The notes: a model not told the origin generated them from the sequence alone. Counted from the first letter of the stretch, positions 1-9,356 are shown. The stretch is 64,000 bases of DNA from Acinetobacter sp. WC-141 (GCF_000313935.1 NZ_AMSS01000043.1:62001-126000), one strand, 5' to 3'. Numbers and translations are program-made.

Positions 1-472
1 AAATCGCAAAAGGCAAAATAATTAGATAAGGAATGAACATGCTGCCCGCAAGCTCCCAAGCAAAGGCTTCACGAACCCGCTCTTGTTGACTCACCTGAAT
101 CTGGTAATCTTTTAAAGGCAAAACATAAGTTCTCACTACACCTTGGTTAGTTTTATGCGAATAAAAACCGGCTTGTGTAACAGGTGCAACCAACAGATGT
201 AAATGATGAGATAAGTGGGCCTGATCTTTATAGGCCCAAATATCTACAAATAAATCTTCTTCATGATAAGTTTTGTGAAAATCAAACTTACTACTTACTG
301 TTTTCAATGGATATTCAGCTGTTCGTTCTGCTAAATAACGCATTTGGGTATCTAAAATTTCGTCAACTTCTTGAAGCGCAACCTTATAGGCACTAAAAAT
401 TAATATACAACCTAAGATGACACTGAAAATTGAGGTGCCCCAAATCAGTCTTTTTTTTAATGAATAATGCAC
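1..472 (-). CDS. pmrB: PmrB sensor histidine kinase, N-terminal part (cut by window edge)
   Basis: Membrane sensor kinase that phosphorylates PmrA and so controls lipid A phosphoethanolamine addition. Only about 157 codons are here: a short cytoplasmic start (VHYSLKKRLIWGT), a first membrane helix near residues 10-29, a periplasmic sensor stretch, and the start of the second helix at the window edge. The kinase core lies outside. The start is GTG at 472-470, 24 bp after the pmrA stop, so it is co-transcribed with pmrA and pmrC. PmrB changes are a common cause of colistin resistance in Acinetobacter, but most known positions cannot be read here. The left end is a window cut, not a truncation. 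Confidence 0.93.
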   Translation of the reverse strand, partial: MHYSLKKRLIWGTSIFSVILGCILIFSAYKVALQEVDEILDTQMRYLAERTAEYPLKTVSSKFDFHKTYHEEDLFVDIWAYKDQAHLSHHLHLLVAPVTQAGFYSHKTNQGVVRTYVLPLKDYQIQVSQQERVREAFAWELAGSMFIPYLIILPFAI

Positions 473-496
473 TGTTATGAAATTCCAAAATTTAAG

Positions 497-1171
497 TTAC
501 GATTGTCCTAAACGGTAACCCAATCCTCGAATCGTACGGATAAAGTCTTTCCCAAGTTTAGCTCTCAAGTGATGCACATATACTTCAATCGTATTACTGG
601 TCACATCACTATCGAAATCATATAACTTATCTTCAAGATTTGCTTTAGAAAAGATTTTATTTGGATGACTCATTAAAGGAATAAGAATCGCCCATTCACG
701 ATTCGATAAGTCGATCCGCTGGCCTTTAAAGGTCGCAATATGTTGTTCAACATTTAAAACCAGATCACCACTTTGTAATAGCTGTTCATGATTTGCAAGC
801 TGAGCCTCTACCCCACTACGGCGTAATAGCGCGTGAATACGAGCAAGTAATTCATCAAACTCATATGGTTTAATCAGGTAATCATCTGCTCCATGATTTA
901 ACCCATCCACGCGGTTTTGTAACTGATCTCGTGCTGAAATAATTAAGACTGGAGTTGCAGCTCTTTGACGAATTTGCTTTAAGACCTGCATACCATCCAT
1001 CATAGGCAATCCTAAGTCTAATAAAATGATATCAAACTTATTTTTGGCCAATTGAGCCAGACCGTCTAAGCCATTATTGACCCACTCCACCTCAAATTGA
1101 TGATATTGCAGCAACGTTATAGTTGACTCAGCAATCATAAAATCATCTTCAATCATCAAGATTTTTGTCAT
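497..1171 (-). CDS. pmrA: PmrA response regulator (OmpR/PhoB family)
   Basis: Cytoplasmic DNA-binding partner of PmrB that activates the pmrCAB operon. The 224 residues comprise a receiver domain (about 1-115) with acidic pocket D9/D10, phospho-acceptor D52 in LLDLGLP, S79 and K101, then a winged-helix output domain (about 125-222) ending in the typical RTIRGLGYRL. It starts 14 bp after pmrC and is followed by pmrB after 24 bp. Residues repeatedly changed in colistin-resistant isolates (E8, M12, I13, P102) are all in the form I know as wild type, so nothing in PmrA itself predicts constitutive activity. Confidence 0.96.
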   Translation of the reverse strand: MTKILMIEDDFMIAESTITLLQYHQFEVEWVNNGLDGLAQLAKNKFDIILLDLGLPMMDGMQVLKQIRQRAATPVLIISARDQLQNRVDGLNHGADDYLIKPYEFDELLARIHALLRRSGVEAQLANHEQLLQSGDLVLNVEQHIATFKGQRIDLSNREWAILIPLMSHPNKIFSKANLEDKLYDFDSDVTSNTIEVYVHHLRAKLGKDFIRTIRGLGYRLGQS

Positions 1172-1185
1172 GTTCTAGGCTCGCT

Positions 1186-2835
1186 TTAATTCACATGGGC
1201 ACAAGAGTGCAGCATATCCAGTTGAGGGTTGATGACTTGAGTTTTTACATCCAACAAACTGAGTAAGCTTGGGAATAAATTATCCTGACTTAACTTTTGT
1301 TTCGTTTGTTGGCCTAAACAACTCACTTGCGCAAGATTATGTTGTTTCCATTTATCAGAGAACCACATAATCATTGGTACATGTGTTTGTTGACTCGGTG
1401 CGATTGCATACGGTGAACCATGTAAATATAAACCATGTTCACCAGTTGATTCACCATGATCAGATAAATACCATAAACCTGTTTGATATTTCGATACTTC
1501 TTTTAAATTATTAATCATCTGACTTAACACATGATCTGTATACACAATCGTGTCATCATAACTATTTAATAACTCTGTTTGAGAGCAGCCCTGTATCGCA
1601 TTAGTATCACAAGTCGGTTTAAACGGTTGATATGTAGCAGGAGCACGCTTGTAATAAGCTGGACCATGGCTTCCGACTTGATGTAAAACAATGAGACGTG
1701 GGCGAGTGTCTTCTTTAGGAATAGTGGCTAAATATTCATTTAAGCTATCAATTAAAATATCATCAAAGCATTCGCCATCTTTACACCATTTTTGCTTTAA
1801 CTTCTCTGGAATTTGATATTGTTCAACACGATCACAAGCACCTTTACAACCAGAATTATTATCAATCCAAGTCACTTGGTAACCTGCACGCTTTGCAATG
1901 TCCAAAAGACCTTCACGATGACTTGCTAATTGCTCATCATAGTCAACACGAGGCATGCCAGAGAACATACACGGAACTGAAACAGCGGTTGCTGTACCAC
2001 ATGAACTTACTTGAGAGAAATTCAAAATATCTTGTTTAGAAAGCTCTGGATTCGTATTTTTAGCATAACCATTTAATGCAAAACTTTCCGCACGAGCTGT
2101 CTCTCCGACAACGAGCACCATTAATTTAGGCAGGTTCTTTTGTACTACCTGAACTTGATGAGCATCTTCCCCATAATGTATTAATGGTAAATTCTTCTTA
2201 GGCGCCTTCTTATGATAATAAGACATTAAAGAAGAAATACTATTTTGAGGAGAAATCATGCCTTTCAAGTCACGATGTTCACGAAAAATAGCTGCAAAAT
2301 CGACATAATATGTAAAAAGCAAAATACCGACAATTGCCAAAGAAGCGACAATTGAGCCAGCTTTTTTCAACAATAAATGAGATACTTTTTCTTTTTTAAG
2401 CTTTGCTTGAGTAATTAAAATAATAGGTAAAACAACAAAGAAAACTGTCCAAAGTCCAAACCGTAATGAAACTAAATCAGAAACTTCAGATACATCTGTC
2501 TGTATCATATTTTGAATCTGATCAGGCGAGATGATTACACCTAACGTATTCACAAAATAAGAGCTAAAACCACCAATAAAGACCAACAAAATTGCAAAAA
2601 GTTTGGCCGTCCATTTCCAGTTTAAAATTTGTAAAATCGCATAATAACCAGCAACAACAATAATCACTGTAGCAGCTAAAAATAAAATAGCCTTTACTCC
2701 AAAATATGGAGTCAAAAGATGTACTTTGTTATAAAAACCAATATTTAGAATTGCACCTAACCAAATGGCTATAATGAAATTAAACATAAACAGTGAAATC
2801 TGTTTATTTTTTAAGGTAGAAAAAAAATTCAGCAT
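1186..2835 (-). CDS. pmrC: PmrC/EptA lipid A phosphoethanolamine transferase
   Basis: Inner-membrane enzyme that moves phosphoethanolamine from phosphatidylethanolamine to lipid A, lowering binding of polymyxins. The 549-residue length fits the family. Several membrane helices fill the first 175 residues. The periplasmic sulfatase-like domain follows, with the GETARAES motif giving metal ligand E245 and nucleophile T246, a later SDHGES metal site, and several cysteines that would form disulfides. It is first in pmrCAB. The ATG at 2835 has no clear Shine-Dalgarno sequence; a second ATG 16 codons in (2787) also lacks one, so the start is uncertain. Confidence 0.95.
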   Translation of the reverse strand: MLNFFSTLKNKQISLFMFNFIIAIWLGAILNIGFYNKVHLLTPYFGVKAILFLAATVIIVVAGYYAILQILNWKWTAKLFAILLVFIGGFSSYFVNTLGVIISPDQIQNMIQTDVSEVSDLVSLRFGLWTVFFVVLPIILITQAKLKKEKVSHLLLKKAGSIVASLAIVGILLFTYYVDFAAIFREHRDLKGMISPQNSISSLMSYYHKKAPKKNLPLIHYGEDAHQVQVVQKNLPKLMVLVVGETARAESFALNGYAKNTNPELSKQDILNFSQVSSCGTATAVSVPCMFSGMPRVDYDEQLASHREGLLDIAKRAGYQVTWIDNNSGCKGACDRVEQYQIPEKLKQKWCKDGECFDDILIDSLNEYLATIPKEDTRPRLIVLHQVGSHGPAYYKRAPATYQPFKPTCDTNAIQGCSQTELLNSYDDTIVYTDHVLSQMINNLKEVSKYQTGLWYLSDHGESTGEHGLYLHGSPYAIAPSQQTHVPMIMWFSDKWKQHNLAQVSCLGQQTKQKLSQDNLFPSLLSLLDVKTQVINPQLDMLHSCAHVN

Positions 2836-2960
2836 CTTGGGGGAACTACAATCTTTTTATGATGCTTTACTGTAGAAATTGAAACTTAAAAATGACTTAA
2901 ATAAAAAATGATCTAAAAAACAGAAATCTTAAAAAACACTTATTTTAAAATTTTTTACTA

Positions 2961-2993
2961 ACAAAAAGATGAGGTTAAATTTAACCTCATCTT
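2961..2993 (-). terminator. Intrinsic terminator after dcaP
   Basis: A perfect 28-bp palindrome at 2966-2993 (arms of 14 bp reading AAGATGAGGTTAAA) is followed on the minus strand by a run of T. It lies 26 bp beyond the dcaP stop and 126 bp upstream of the pmrC start, so it would separate dcaP from pmrCAB. Confidence 0.8.
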
Positions 2994-3019
2994 CTTTAAT
3001 CTTTAACTAAATATTGTTC

Positions 3020-4345
3020 TTAGAAACTATATTTAGCCATTAAACCAACACGGTTATCTTTGTAAGACTTGCCATCAAAGGTATCACGCTTACCGTTAAC
3101 GTATTCAACACCTAAATCAATTGGTTTAACCGGTGTGTAAATTACGTTAAGCCATGCTTGTTGAACTTTTTCGTTTCCTGCTGTATAGGCTTTAGCATAG
3201 TCTGTGCCATCATCAGCGAACTGAGCACCATACGCTAAAGTCGAACGCAAGTTAGGTAAAATCTTATAAGTTCCACCTACTTGTACCGCTACAAATTTAT
3301 TTTGCTCGATATCACCATCTACTACGGTATAAGCCTTGTTGCTACCATATAAGTAGTTACTATTACCTACAACATAAGATGCATCAGCAAAGAGTTTTAA
3401 AGGATCAGATACTTTAAAGTCGGTACCAACCGCAACGCCCCAACCAGTTTGGTTATCACTACCAGCTTTAGATTTATAGTTTTCAACTAATGCACGAGCT
3501 GAAGCAGAACCCTTACCATCTGCATAGCCTTGAGTAATTTTAGCAGTTAATACTGGTAAGCTATATTTAATACTGTCATTTATCCAGCTACCATCTGTAT
3601 CTTTTTTACCAGTAAGACCAGTGCTATCACCTTTTTCAGCCGCTACAAACAATTGTGTTGTTGGTCCTAGTTTGTAGTTATAGCGTACTTGTGGAACACG
3701 AGTAGTACCACCACCAATGTTTGTCGAGAAGTCGATCATTTCTGGTGCATGATTAGCCAAGAAGTTTGAAGTCGTTTGACCAAATAACCAGTTGTTATAT
3801 GTCACATAAGCATGACGAACACGCAATGAACCATTTGAATCTGTTGTTGAACCAGCAAAGTCGACTTCGAGTTTACCACCGACTTTGGCATCATTTACTG
3901 GAGCAGTAAAATCTAAACCAAGGCGTGTCGTTTTCGCAGTCGCACGAATTTTATCAGTTGCTTCGCCTTTTGATTCAGCTACTTTACCAAAGTCGTTATC
4001 CGCACCTTCAATAATATAGTTAGCATCCCCACGGACAAAACCATATAGGTTCACATCAGCGCCAGCTTTAGATTTAAATCCTGCTAAAGGTGAAACTGGT
4101 GCAGCAACAGGTTGTGCTTTCACTTCAGCGAGTTGAACTTGCTGTTGTTGTTGTACTTGCTGTTGTTGTTGCTGTACTTGGCGTTGTTCTTGAATTAAAG
4201 CTTTTAAAGCTTCAACTTCTTTACGAAGCTGTTGAATTTCCGCTTTGTCGGAAGTCGCAGCATGTGCCCCACTCATCATTAAAGCTGTTACTGTAAGAGC
4301 TAAACTTTTAATAACGAAAGATTTACGATTAAGGAATAGATCCAT
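3020..4345 (-). CDS. dcaP: DcaP-family outer-membrane porin
   Basis: Trimeric outer-membrane channel; the A. baumannii protein is reported as an abundant porin that admits anionic solutes, including some beta-lactamase inhibitors. The protein has a signal peptide ending near SGAHA, a predicted coiled coil (EIQQLRKEVEALKALIQEQ) running into a Gln-rich tract of mixed Q and VQ repeats, a short Pro/Ala linker, then a beta-barrel ending in aromatic residues (LMAKYSF). I place the start at the ATG at 4345 because TTGGAG lies just upstream; the longer 4399 form would put 18 unlikely residues before the signal peptide. It is monocistronic with its own terminator. Confidence 0.9.
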   Translation of the reverse strand: MDLFLNRKSFVIKSLALTVTALMMSGAHAATSDKAEIQQLRKEVEALKALIQEQRQVQQQQQQVQQQQQVQLAEVKAQPVAAPVSPLAGFKSKAGADVNLYGFVRGDANYIIEGADNDFGKVAESKGEATDKIRATAKTTRLGLDFTAPVNDAKVGGKLEVDFAGSTTDSNGSLRVRHAYVTYNNWLFGQTTSNFLANHAPEMIDFSTNIGGGTTRVPQVRYNYKLGPTTQLFVAAEKGDSTGLTGKKDTDGSWINDSIKYSLPVLTAKITQGYADGKGSASARALVENYKSKAGSDNQTGWGVAVGTDFKVSDPLKLFADASYVVGNSNYLYGSNKAYTVVDGDIEQNKFVAVQVGGTYKILPNLRSTLAYGAQFADDGTDYAKAYTAGNEKVQQAWLNVIYTPVKPIDLGVEYVNGKRDTFDGKSYKDNRVGLMAKYSF

Positions 4346-4882
4346 CAAAAACTCCAAAAAATATATTTTATGTTGCCTATCCATGCCAAGCTGATTCAAG
4401 CCATTAAATTTGGGCTAAAAAAATCAACTTTCCTCCACTTTGGTTACATTAATTTTATTACCGCAACCAAAACCAATTTCAACGCTGTGCAAGACTAAAA
4501 CCAATAACCAAAGACATAAAAAACATACTTTGATTTACAGATTTTTACCTTAACTTCATGTTGTAACGAATCCTACACAACTCTCTTATCTTATAGAATG
4601 ATTAAATCGTTATTTCATTATTCTTTTTTAGACTTTAGGCTAATATCCAGTCTAATTGAACATTTTTCTATCCATTTTGATTGATTCACATGATTTTTCT
4701 TGTTAACAAAATCCATTTTTACTCCTGTTAGCTTCCATTTGCTACCCAAACAAGATGGCATAATTAATAAAGCATTTAAATAGCTAAAAACATACATTTT
4801 TAAAAATATAGACAAAGGTATTAGATCAAGCTTAGATCACTCCTTAAGCGATATTAACTTTCTTTATTTCATTTAGTTAACA
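4346..4882. other. AT-rich intergenic region upstream of dcaP
   Basis: No convincing gene. A 65-codon reading frame at 4618-4815 lacks a ribosome site and resembles no family I know. The part near dcaP contains the direct repeat AAAACCAAT at 4469-4477 and 4497-4505 (28 bp apart, whole helical turns), possibly a regulator site for dcaP. The rest probably holds the dcaP promoter; I could not fix a -10/-35 pair. Confidence 0.5.
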
Positions 4883-6142
4883 TTATTTTTCGTGTAGTTT
4901 TGCATGGTTCCAAAGGTAAATAGGAAGCAAAGTAACACTGCCAATAATGACAATAGCTATCAAATAATGGAAATAACCGAATGCATCTCCAAGCACTCCA
5001 CTAAAACTATAAAGAAGACCACTCACAGTCGCCATGACTGAAACCTGAAAGGTAAAATCTGTACCAGCATATTCTTTTCGACTGTAGTGCATGACCAAGG
5101 TCAACATAACCACCAACAACATGGCAGAGAAAGCATCTTCTAAAGCATTTACGATATAAATCCACCAGACATTGAGTTGAATTTTCTTTTCGTAGGCATA
5201 AGCTAAATAGGTATACGCCGCTAAGCTCATGATTTTAAATCCTGAAAAAACAATTAAAGCTGTTGGTCTTGAAAAGTATTTAAGTACTCCACCCGCTATT
5301 GCTGCCCCTGCCAGTGCCGCTACTGCACCAAGCATCGTGATATAAACACCGATTTGAGTAAAGCTTAATCCCATATCAACCATTAAAGGTTTAAGCAGTG
5401 GTCCAGCTAAACCATCTGCGACTTTAAAAGTAATCAGTACAACTAACCAAGAACGGAGCTCTTTATTTTGAGAGAAATGACTCAAGTAAGCCTTAATCTT
5501 TATAACTAAATTTTGTTGGTTAAGTTTGAGTTCCTGATTTAAATGAAAAGCATGTTGAGGTTCTTTAAATAATAAAACAGGTAAAGTATTTAAAAATACC
5601 AAAGCCGCTAGTAGCAAAAAAGTGGGTTGCCATCTCAACCAATCTAAACACCAGAGTACGGCACCGCCTCCAACAATAAAACCTAGTCGGGAACCAATCA
5701 CCTGAAATGTATTGCCCCAATGTTGCTGGTCATGTTGCAATAAATTAACCGCCAAAGCATCGGTAGCAATATCTTGCGTTGCTCCAGTTAAGTTCATAAA
5801 AAGAAGCGAAATGAAAAAGGCGAATAAATAAATGGGCTGATCTAAAGCTTGAATGGGGAAAAAAGACAAAATGCAAAGTACACCCACCGTTAAAAGCTGA
5901 GTAGGTAAAATCCAACTACGATAATGTCCTAAACGGGAAAGTGCATGTCGATCAACCCACGGCGCCCAAAAAACCTTAATTGACCAAGGCAACATTAATA
6001 AGCCAAACCCACCGATATGGGCGAGTGATACACCTTGCGCTCTTAAAATAACGGGTAAGGCATGGGTCATAAAACCGACAGGCAAACCTTGCGCCCAATA
6101 TAAGGAAAATAGCAGAAGATAGAGATTTTGCTGCCGCCACAT
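4883..6142 (-). CDS. MFS permease, AmpG / RhtX-FptX-like
   Basis: Inner-membrane transporter of 419 residues with about twelve hydrophobic helices. The opening (LYWAQGLPVGF) and the segment LPWSIKVFWAPWVDRH resemble the branch of the major facilitator superfamily that holds AmpG muropeptide permeases and RhtX/FptX siderophore importers. No siderophore or beta-lactamase gene is adjacent and I see no Fur box upstream, so the substrate is open. The start has AGG at fitting distance. It is transcribed alone, divergently from the acyltransferase at 6272. Confidence 0.65.
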   Translation of the reverse strand: MWRQQNLYLLLFSLYWAQGLPVGFMTHALPVILRAQGVSLAHIGGFGLLMLPWSIKVFWAPWVDRHALSRLGHYRSWILPTQLLTVGVLCILSFFPIQALDQPIYLFAFFISLLFMNLTGATQDIATDALAVNLLQHDQQHWGNTFQVIGSRLGFIVGGGAVLWCLDWLRWQPTFLLLAALVFLNTLPVLLFKEPQHAFHLNQELKLNQQNLVIKIKAYLSHFSQNKELRSWLVVLITFKVADGLAGPLLKPLMVDMGLSFTQIGVYITMLGAVAALAGAAIAGGVLKYFSRPTALIVFSGFKIMSLAAYTYLAYAYEKKIQLNVWWIYIVNALEDAFSAMLLVVMLTLVMHYSRKEYAGTDFTFQVSVMATVSGLLYSFSGVLGDAFGYFHYLIAIVIIGSVTLLPIYLWNHAKLHEK

Positions 6143-6271
6143 AGAAACCTACTTTTTATTTCTTTAATAAGGAATAACATCAAATGTCATGTTGTTCTTA
6201 CATTTTGCCAATGAAGCATATATTTCAAAAGATTAAGATAAAACTAGGACAAGTTAAAATTTAAAAAAAAT

Positions 6272-6898
6272 ATGGATCAACATTTCCCTAATTTACCTGA
6301 TTTGGTACCTCAACGTGGCAATGCTTTAAGCCGAGCACTATTTAAGAAGCTTTTTTTAGCGCAAGGTTGGACAATTGAAGGCGAAATTCCTAATTATCCA
6401 AAAGCTGTTGCGATTATTTCACCTCATACGTCTAACATTGATGGATGGTATGGTTTTCTGGCCATTTTCGGATTAGGTATCCAAATTACGGTATTAGGTA
6501 AAGATGCTCTTTTTAAACCACCCTTTAAACGAGCATTAGACTGGGCGGGCGTCATTCCAGTTAAACGTGACACAGCCAATGGACTTACTGAGCAAGTCGT
6601 TGCAACCATTCAAAAATATGACAAGATCTGGATTGGGATGGCACCTGAAGGCACACGTAAAAAAGCAAAAAAAATGAAAAGTGGTTTTTACCATATTGCC
6701 GCAAAAGCTAATATTCCCATTGTGATGTTTTCTTTTGATTATGACCGTAAGACGATTCACTGTTTAGGCCACCTAGACCCAAGTGGCAACTATGATGAAG
6801 ATCTACAAAAGATTTTTGATCGCTATGAAGGAAAAATCTCACCCAAAAATCGCAATTGGCTTGCCGAACCTTTACAAAATCTAGTGAAAAAAACCTAG
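6272..6898 (+). CDS. PlsC-like 1-acylglycerol-3-phosphate acyltransferase family protein
   Basis: Lysophospholipid acyltransferase fold of 208 residues. Seen directly: the catalytic H-x4-D motif HTSNID (H52, D57), the glycerophosphate-binding APEGTRKK motif (about 124-131), and an intervening VIPVKRD. It is shorter than E. coli PlsC and lacks an obvious N-terminal membrane helix, like the small acyltransferase paralogues common in gammaproteobacteria. The acceptor is not predictable from sequence. A patatin lipoprotein follows 66 bp downstream, so this may be an acyl-exchange pair. No strong ribosome site precedes the ATG. Confidence 0.8.
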   Translation: MDQHFPNLPDLVPQRGNALSRALFKKLFLAQGWTIEGEIPNYPKAVAIISPHTSNIDGWYGFLAIFGLGIQITVLGKDALFKPPFKRALDWAGVIPVKRDTANGLTEQVVATIQKYDKIWIGMAPEGTRKKAKKMKSGFYHIAAKANIPIVMFSFDYDRKTIHCLGHLDPSGNYDEDLQKIFDRYEGKISPKNRNWLAEPLQNLVKKT

Positions 6899-6964
6899 CA
6901 AAAATTAAGCGAATCTGGTCTTATTGCCCTTCTTAATTTATCTCGACATAGATTATTTTTAAAG

Positions 6965-7882
6965 ATGAAAATTGCTCAATTTGCCAGTATTGGATTTATC
7001 TCTCTAGCACTCTTTGGCTGTGATAAATTTAGCAAAACACCAACGCCGACGACCTCAATTAAAGCCCGAGAACCTGTCATTGCGCTTGCTTTAGGGGGCG
7101 GTGGAGCAAAAGGATTTTCACATATTGGTGTGATCAAGGTTTTAGAGTCTCATGGTATTAAGCCTAAAATTGTAACGGGTACCAGTGCTGGTAGCTTTGT
7201 TGGAAGTATCTACGCGAGTGGACAAACGCCTTATCAATTGCAAAGTCTAGCTCTGAAATTACAAGAGTCTGATATCCGTGATTTAACGCTTAACCGTCAA
7301 GGCATTATTCTCGGGCAAAAGTTACAAGACTACGTTAATCGTAATGTTGGCAATAAACCGATTGAGAAATTCCCAATCCGTTTTGCAGCAGTTGCAACTC
7401 GTCTTGATAATGGTCAAAAGGCAGACTTTATTAAAGGTAATGCAGGTCAAGCAGTACGTGCATCTTGTAGTATTCCTAACGTGTTCGTACCTGCCACAAT
7501 CGGCAATCAAAAATACATTGATGGCGGATTAGTTAGCCCAATTCCTGTTAAAACAGCTCGTGATATGGGTGCAGATATTGTGATTGCGGTTGATATTTCT
7601 GCACGTCCGGCAGGTAATCGCCCAGCGAATATGTGGGGATTACTGGATCAAACCATTAATATTATGGGCCAACAAAGTATTAATGAAGAACTCAAGCAAG
7701 CGAATGTGGTTATTCAACCCAAAGTAGGCCATTTAGGCACGCTTGACTTAAAATCTAGCAATCAGGCAATTTTGGAAGGTGAAAAAGCTGCTCAAGCTCA
7801 AATTCGTCAAATTGAAGGTGCAATTGCAAACTTCAAAAAATCTCCAGCAGCATTTAAGCCAGCACCACGCCCTAAATTCTAA
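6965..7882 (+). CDS. Patatin-like phospholipase, lipoprotein (RssA type)
   Basis: Predicted lipid hydrolase of 305 residues. It begins with a lipoprotein signal with lipobox LFGC (C19), so it is probably anchored to a membrane facing the periplasm. The patatin core has the oxyanion motif GGGGAKG (44-50), nucleophile elbow GTSAG (S74) and DGG (D186), giving an intact Ser-Asp dyad. A paralogue with the same layout lies at 42851-43825. It is co-oriented with the acyltransferase upstream and NfeD downstream. The substrate is unknown; a role in phospholipid turnover is inference from the family. Confidence 0.85.
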   Translation: MKIAQFASIGFISLALFGCDKFSKTPTPTTSIKAREPVIALALGGGGAKGFSHIGVIKVLESHGIKPKIVTGTSAGSFVGSIYASGQTPYQLQSLALKLQESDIRDLTLNRQGIILGQKLQDYVNRNVGNKPIEKFPIRFAAVATRLDNGQKADFIKGNAGQAVRASCSIPNVFVPATIGNQKYIDGGLVSPIPVKTARDMGADIVIAVDISARPAGNRPANMWGLLDQTINIMGQQSINEELKQANVVIQPKVGHLGTLDLKSSNQAILEGEKAAQAQIRQIEGAIANFKKSPAAFKPAPRPKF

Positions 7883-7986
7883 TAGAAGTGGTTTTTTTCT
7901 GTCCACATTCCCCATCATCTGCTACAGTGGTAAAAGTGATATTGAGTCACTTTTACTCACATAAAGATATATAAAAGAGCAGATCT

Positions 7987-8448
7987 ATGGAGTTTGTTGT
8001 ACAACCTTGGCATTGGTTTGTATTGGGTATCTTACTTATTCTTTCTGAACTGATTCTACCTGCCTTTGCCGCACTCTGGTTTGGTATTGCCGCCATTATG
8101 GTGTGCATTCTCTATTGGTTATTTCCAGATATTAGCCTCACAACGCAAATTGTATTTTGGATAATATTATCAGTGCTATGCACCATTCTTTGGTTCAAAT
8201 TTATTAAACCTTTATCAATTGATAAAACCAAAGCCGGATTACCCCGAGAGGCAACAATTGGTCAGATTGGAATGGTCATTCAAACTGGGCTTGACCATGA
8301 CCAAATTATTGTTCGTTTTCCGATGCCGATCTTAGGAGCCGATGAGTGGAATTGTCGAAGCACGACTCCTGTTAAAGTGGGCGATCGAGTGAGAGTTATT
8401 GATATTTCAGGTAATGATTTAATTGTTCAGTCTCACGGTACTTCATAA
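7987..8448 (+). CDS. NfeD-family membrane protein (short form)
   Basis: 153 residues: two or three membrane helices in the first 75 residues, then a C-terminal OB-fold soluble domain (about 85-150) typical of NfeD. It lacks the ClpP-like protease domain of long NfeD proteins, so it is the short class. Short NfeD genes are usually coupled to an SPFH/stomatin gene, and one starts 28 bp downstream here. The pair probably forms a membrane microdomain complex of unclear cellular role. Confidence 0.85.
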   Translation: MEFVVQPWHWFVLGILLILSELILPAFAALWFGIAAIMVCILYWLFPDISLTTQIVFWIILSVLCTILWFKFIKPLSIDKTKAGLPREATIGQIGMVIQTGLDHDQIIVRFPMPILGADEWNCRSTTPVKVGDRVRVIDISGNDLIVQSHGTS

Positions 8449-8476
8449 ACATTAAAGATAAAGAGAGGGTATTTTC

Positions 8477-9331
8477 ATGCCAGTTGGTACTATTATTGTT
8501 TTAGCCTTTTTGGCTTTTGTTGCTATTACCATTTTTAAAGGGGTACGTATTGTTCCTCAGGGTTATAAATGGATTGTACAGCGTTTGGGTAAATACCACT
8601 CTACGCTAAATCCAGGACTTAATTTTGTTATTCCCTATGTGGATGAAGTGGCCTATAAAATTACCACTAAAGATATTGTGTTAGATATTCCATCGCAAGA
8701 AGTGATTACACGTGACAACGCTGTATTGCTCATGAATGCCGTGGCTTATATAAATTTAACTACACCAGAAAAAGCAGTTTACGGTATTGAAAACTATACA
8801 TGGGCGATTCAAAACCTTGTACAAACCTCATTACGTTCTATTGTTGGTGAAATGGATCTAGATGATGCATTGTCTTCACGCGATCATATTAAGGCTAAAT
8901 TAAAAGCTGCTATTTCTGACGATATTTCAGATTGGGGCATTACCCTAAAAACAGTCGAAATTCAGGACATTCAACCGTCTCATACCATGCAAGCTGCCAT
9001 GGAAGAACAAGCTGCTGCAGAACGTCAACGACGTGCTGCTGTCACTAAAGCAGATGGTGAAAAACAGGCTGCTATTTTAAGTGCAGAAGGTCGTTTAGAA
9101 GCTTCACGTCGTGATGCAGAAGCTCAAGTTGTGTTAGCTGAAGCATCTCAAAAAGCGATTGCAATGGTGACCAGCGCAGTGGGTGATAAAGAAATTCCGG
9201 TTGCTTACCTTTTGGGTGAACAATATGTCAAAGCGATGCAAGATATGGCGAAATCAAGCAATGCTAAAACTGTGGTTTTACCTGCCGATGTTTTAAATAC
9301 AATACGCGGTATTATGGGTAAACATAATTAA
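8477..9331 (+). CDS. SPFH/stomatin-like membrane protein (QmcA type)
   Basis: 284 residues: one N-terminal membrane helix (about 2-20), the SPFH/Band 7 domain (about 22-180, VPQGYKWIVQRLGKY followed by the YAI...LRSIVGEMDLD region), and an Ala/Glu-rich helical segment (EEQAAAERQRRAAVTKADGEK) that would form the oligomerising coiled coil. RBS GAGAGGG is well placed. It is the second gene of an nfeD-stomatin operon and is followed by a terminator. Partners of this class include FtsH-type proteases in other bacteria; nothing here shows that directly. Confidence 0.88.
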   Translation: MPVGTIIVLAFLAFVAITIFKGVRIVPQGYKWIVQRLGKYHSTLNPGLNFVIPYVDEVAYKITTKDIVLDIPSQEVITRDNAVLLMNAVAYINLTTPEKAVYGIENYTWAIQNLVQTSLRSIVGEMDLDDALSSRDHIKAKLKAAISDDISDWGITLKTVEIQDIQPSHTMQAAMEEQAAAERQRRAAVTKADGEKQAAILSAEGRLEASRRDAEAQVVLAEASQKAIAMVTSAVGDKEIPVAYLLGEQYVKAMQDMAKSSNAKTVVLPADVLNTIRGIMGKHN

Positions 9332-9356
9332 TCGTATTGATTAGATGAAAAGATAT

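Noticed and set aside
184..396. 70-codon plus-strand frame over pmrB
   Set aside because: Antisense to the conserved N-terminal part of pmrB; no ribosome site.
2966..2993. 28-bp perfect palindrome considered as an operator of pmrC
   Set aside because: It is followed by a T-run on the dcaP strand and placed right after the dcaP stop, so a terminator is the simpler reading.
4090..4296. Plus-strand frame rich in Leu and Val opposite the dcaP Gln tract
   Set aside because: Mirror image of the CAA/CAG repeat on the other strand; the minus-strand porin explains the region.
4618..4815. 65-codon frame upstream of dcaP on the minus strand
   Set aside because: No ribosome site, AT-driven composition, no recognisable family; more likely chance frame in the dcaP upstream region.
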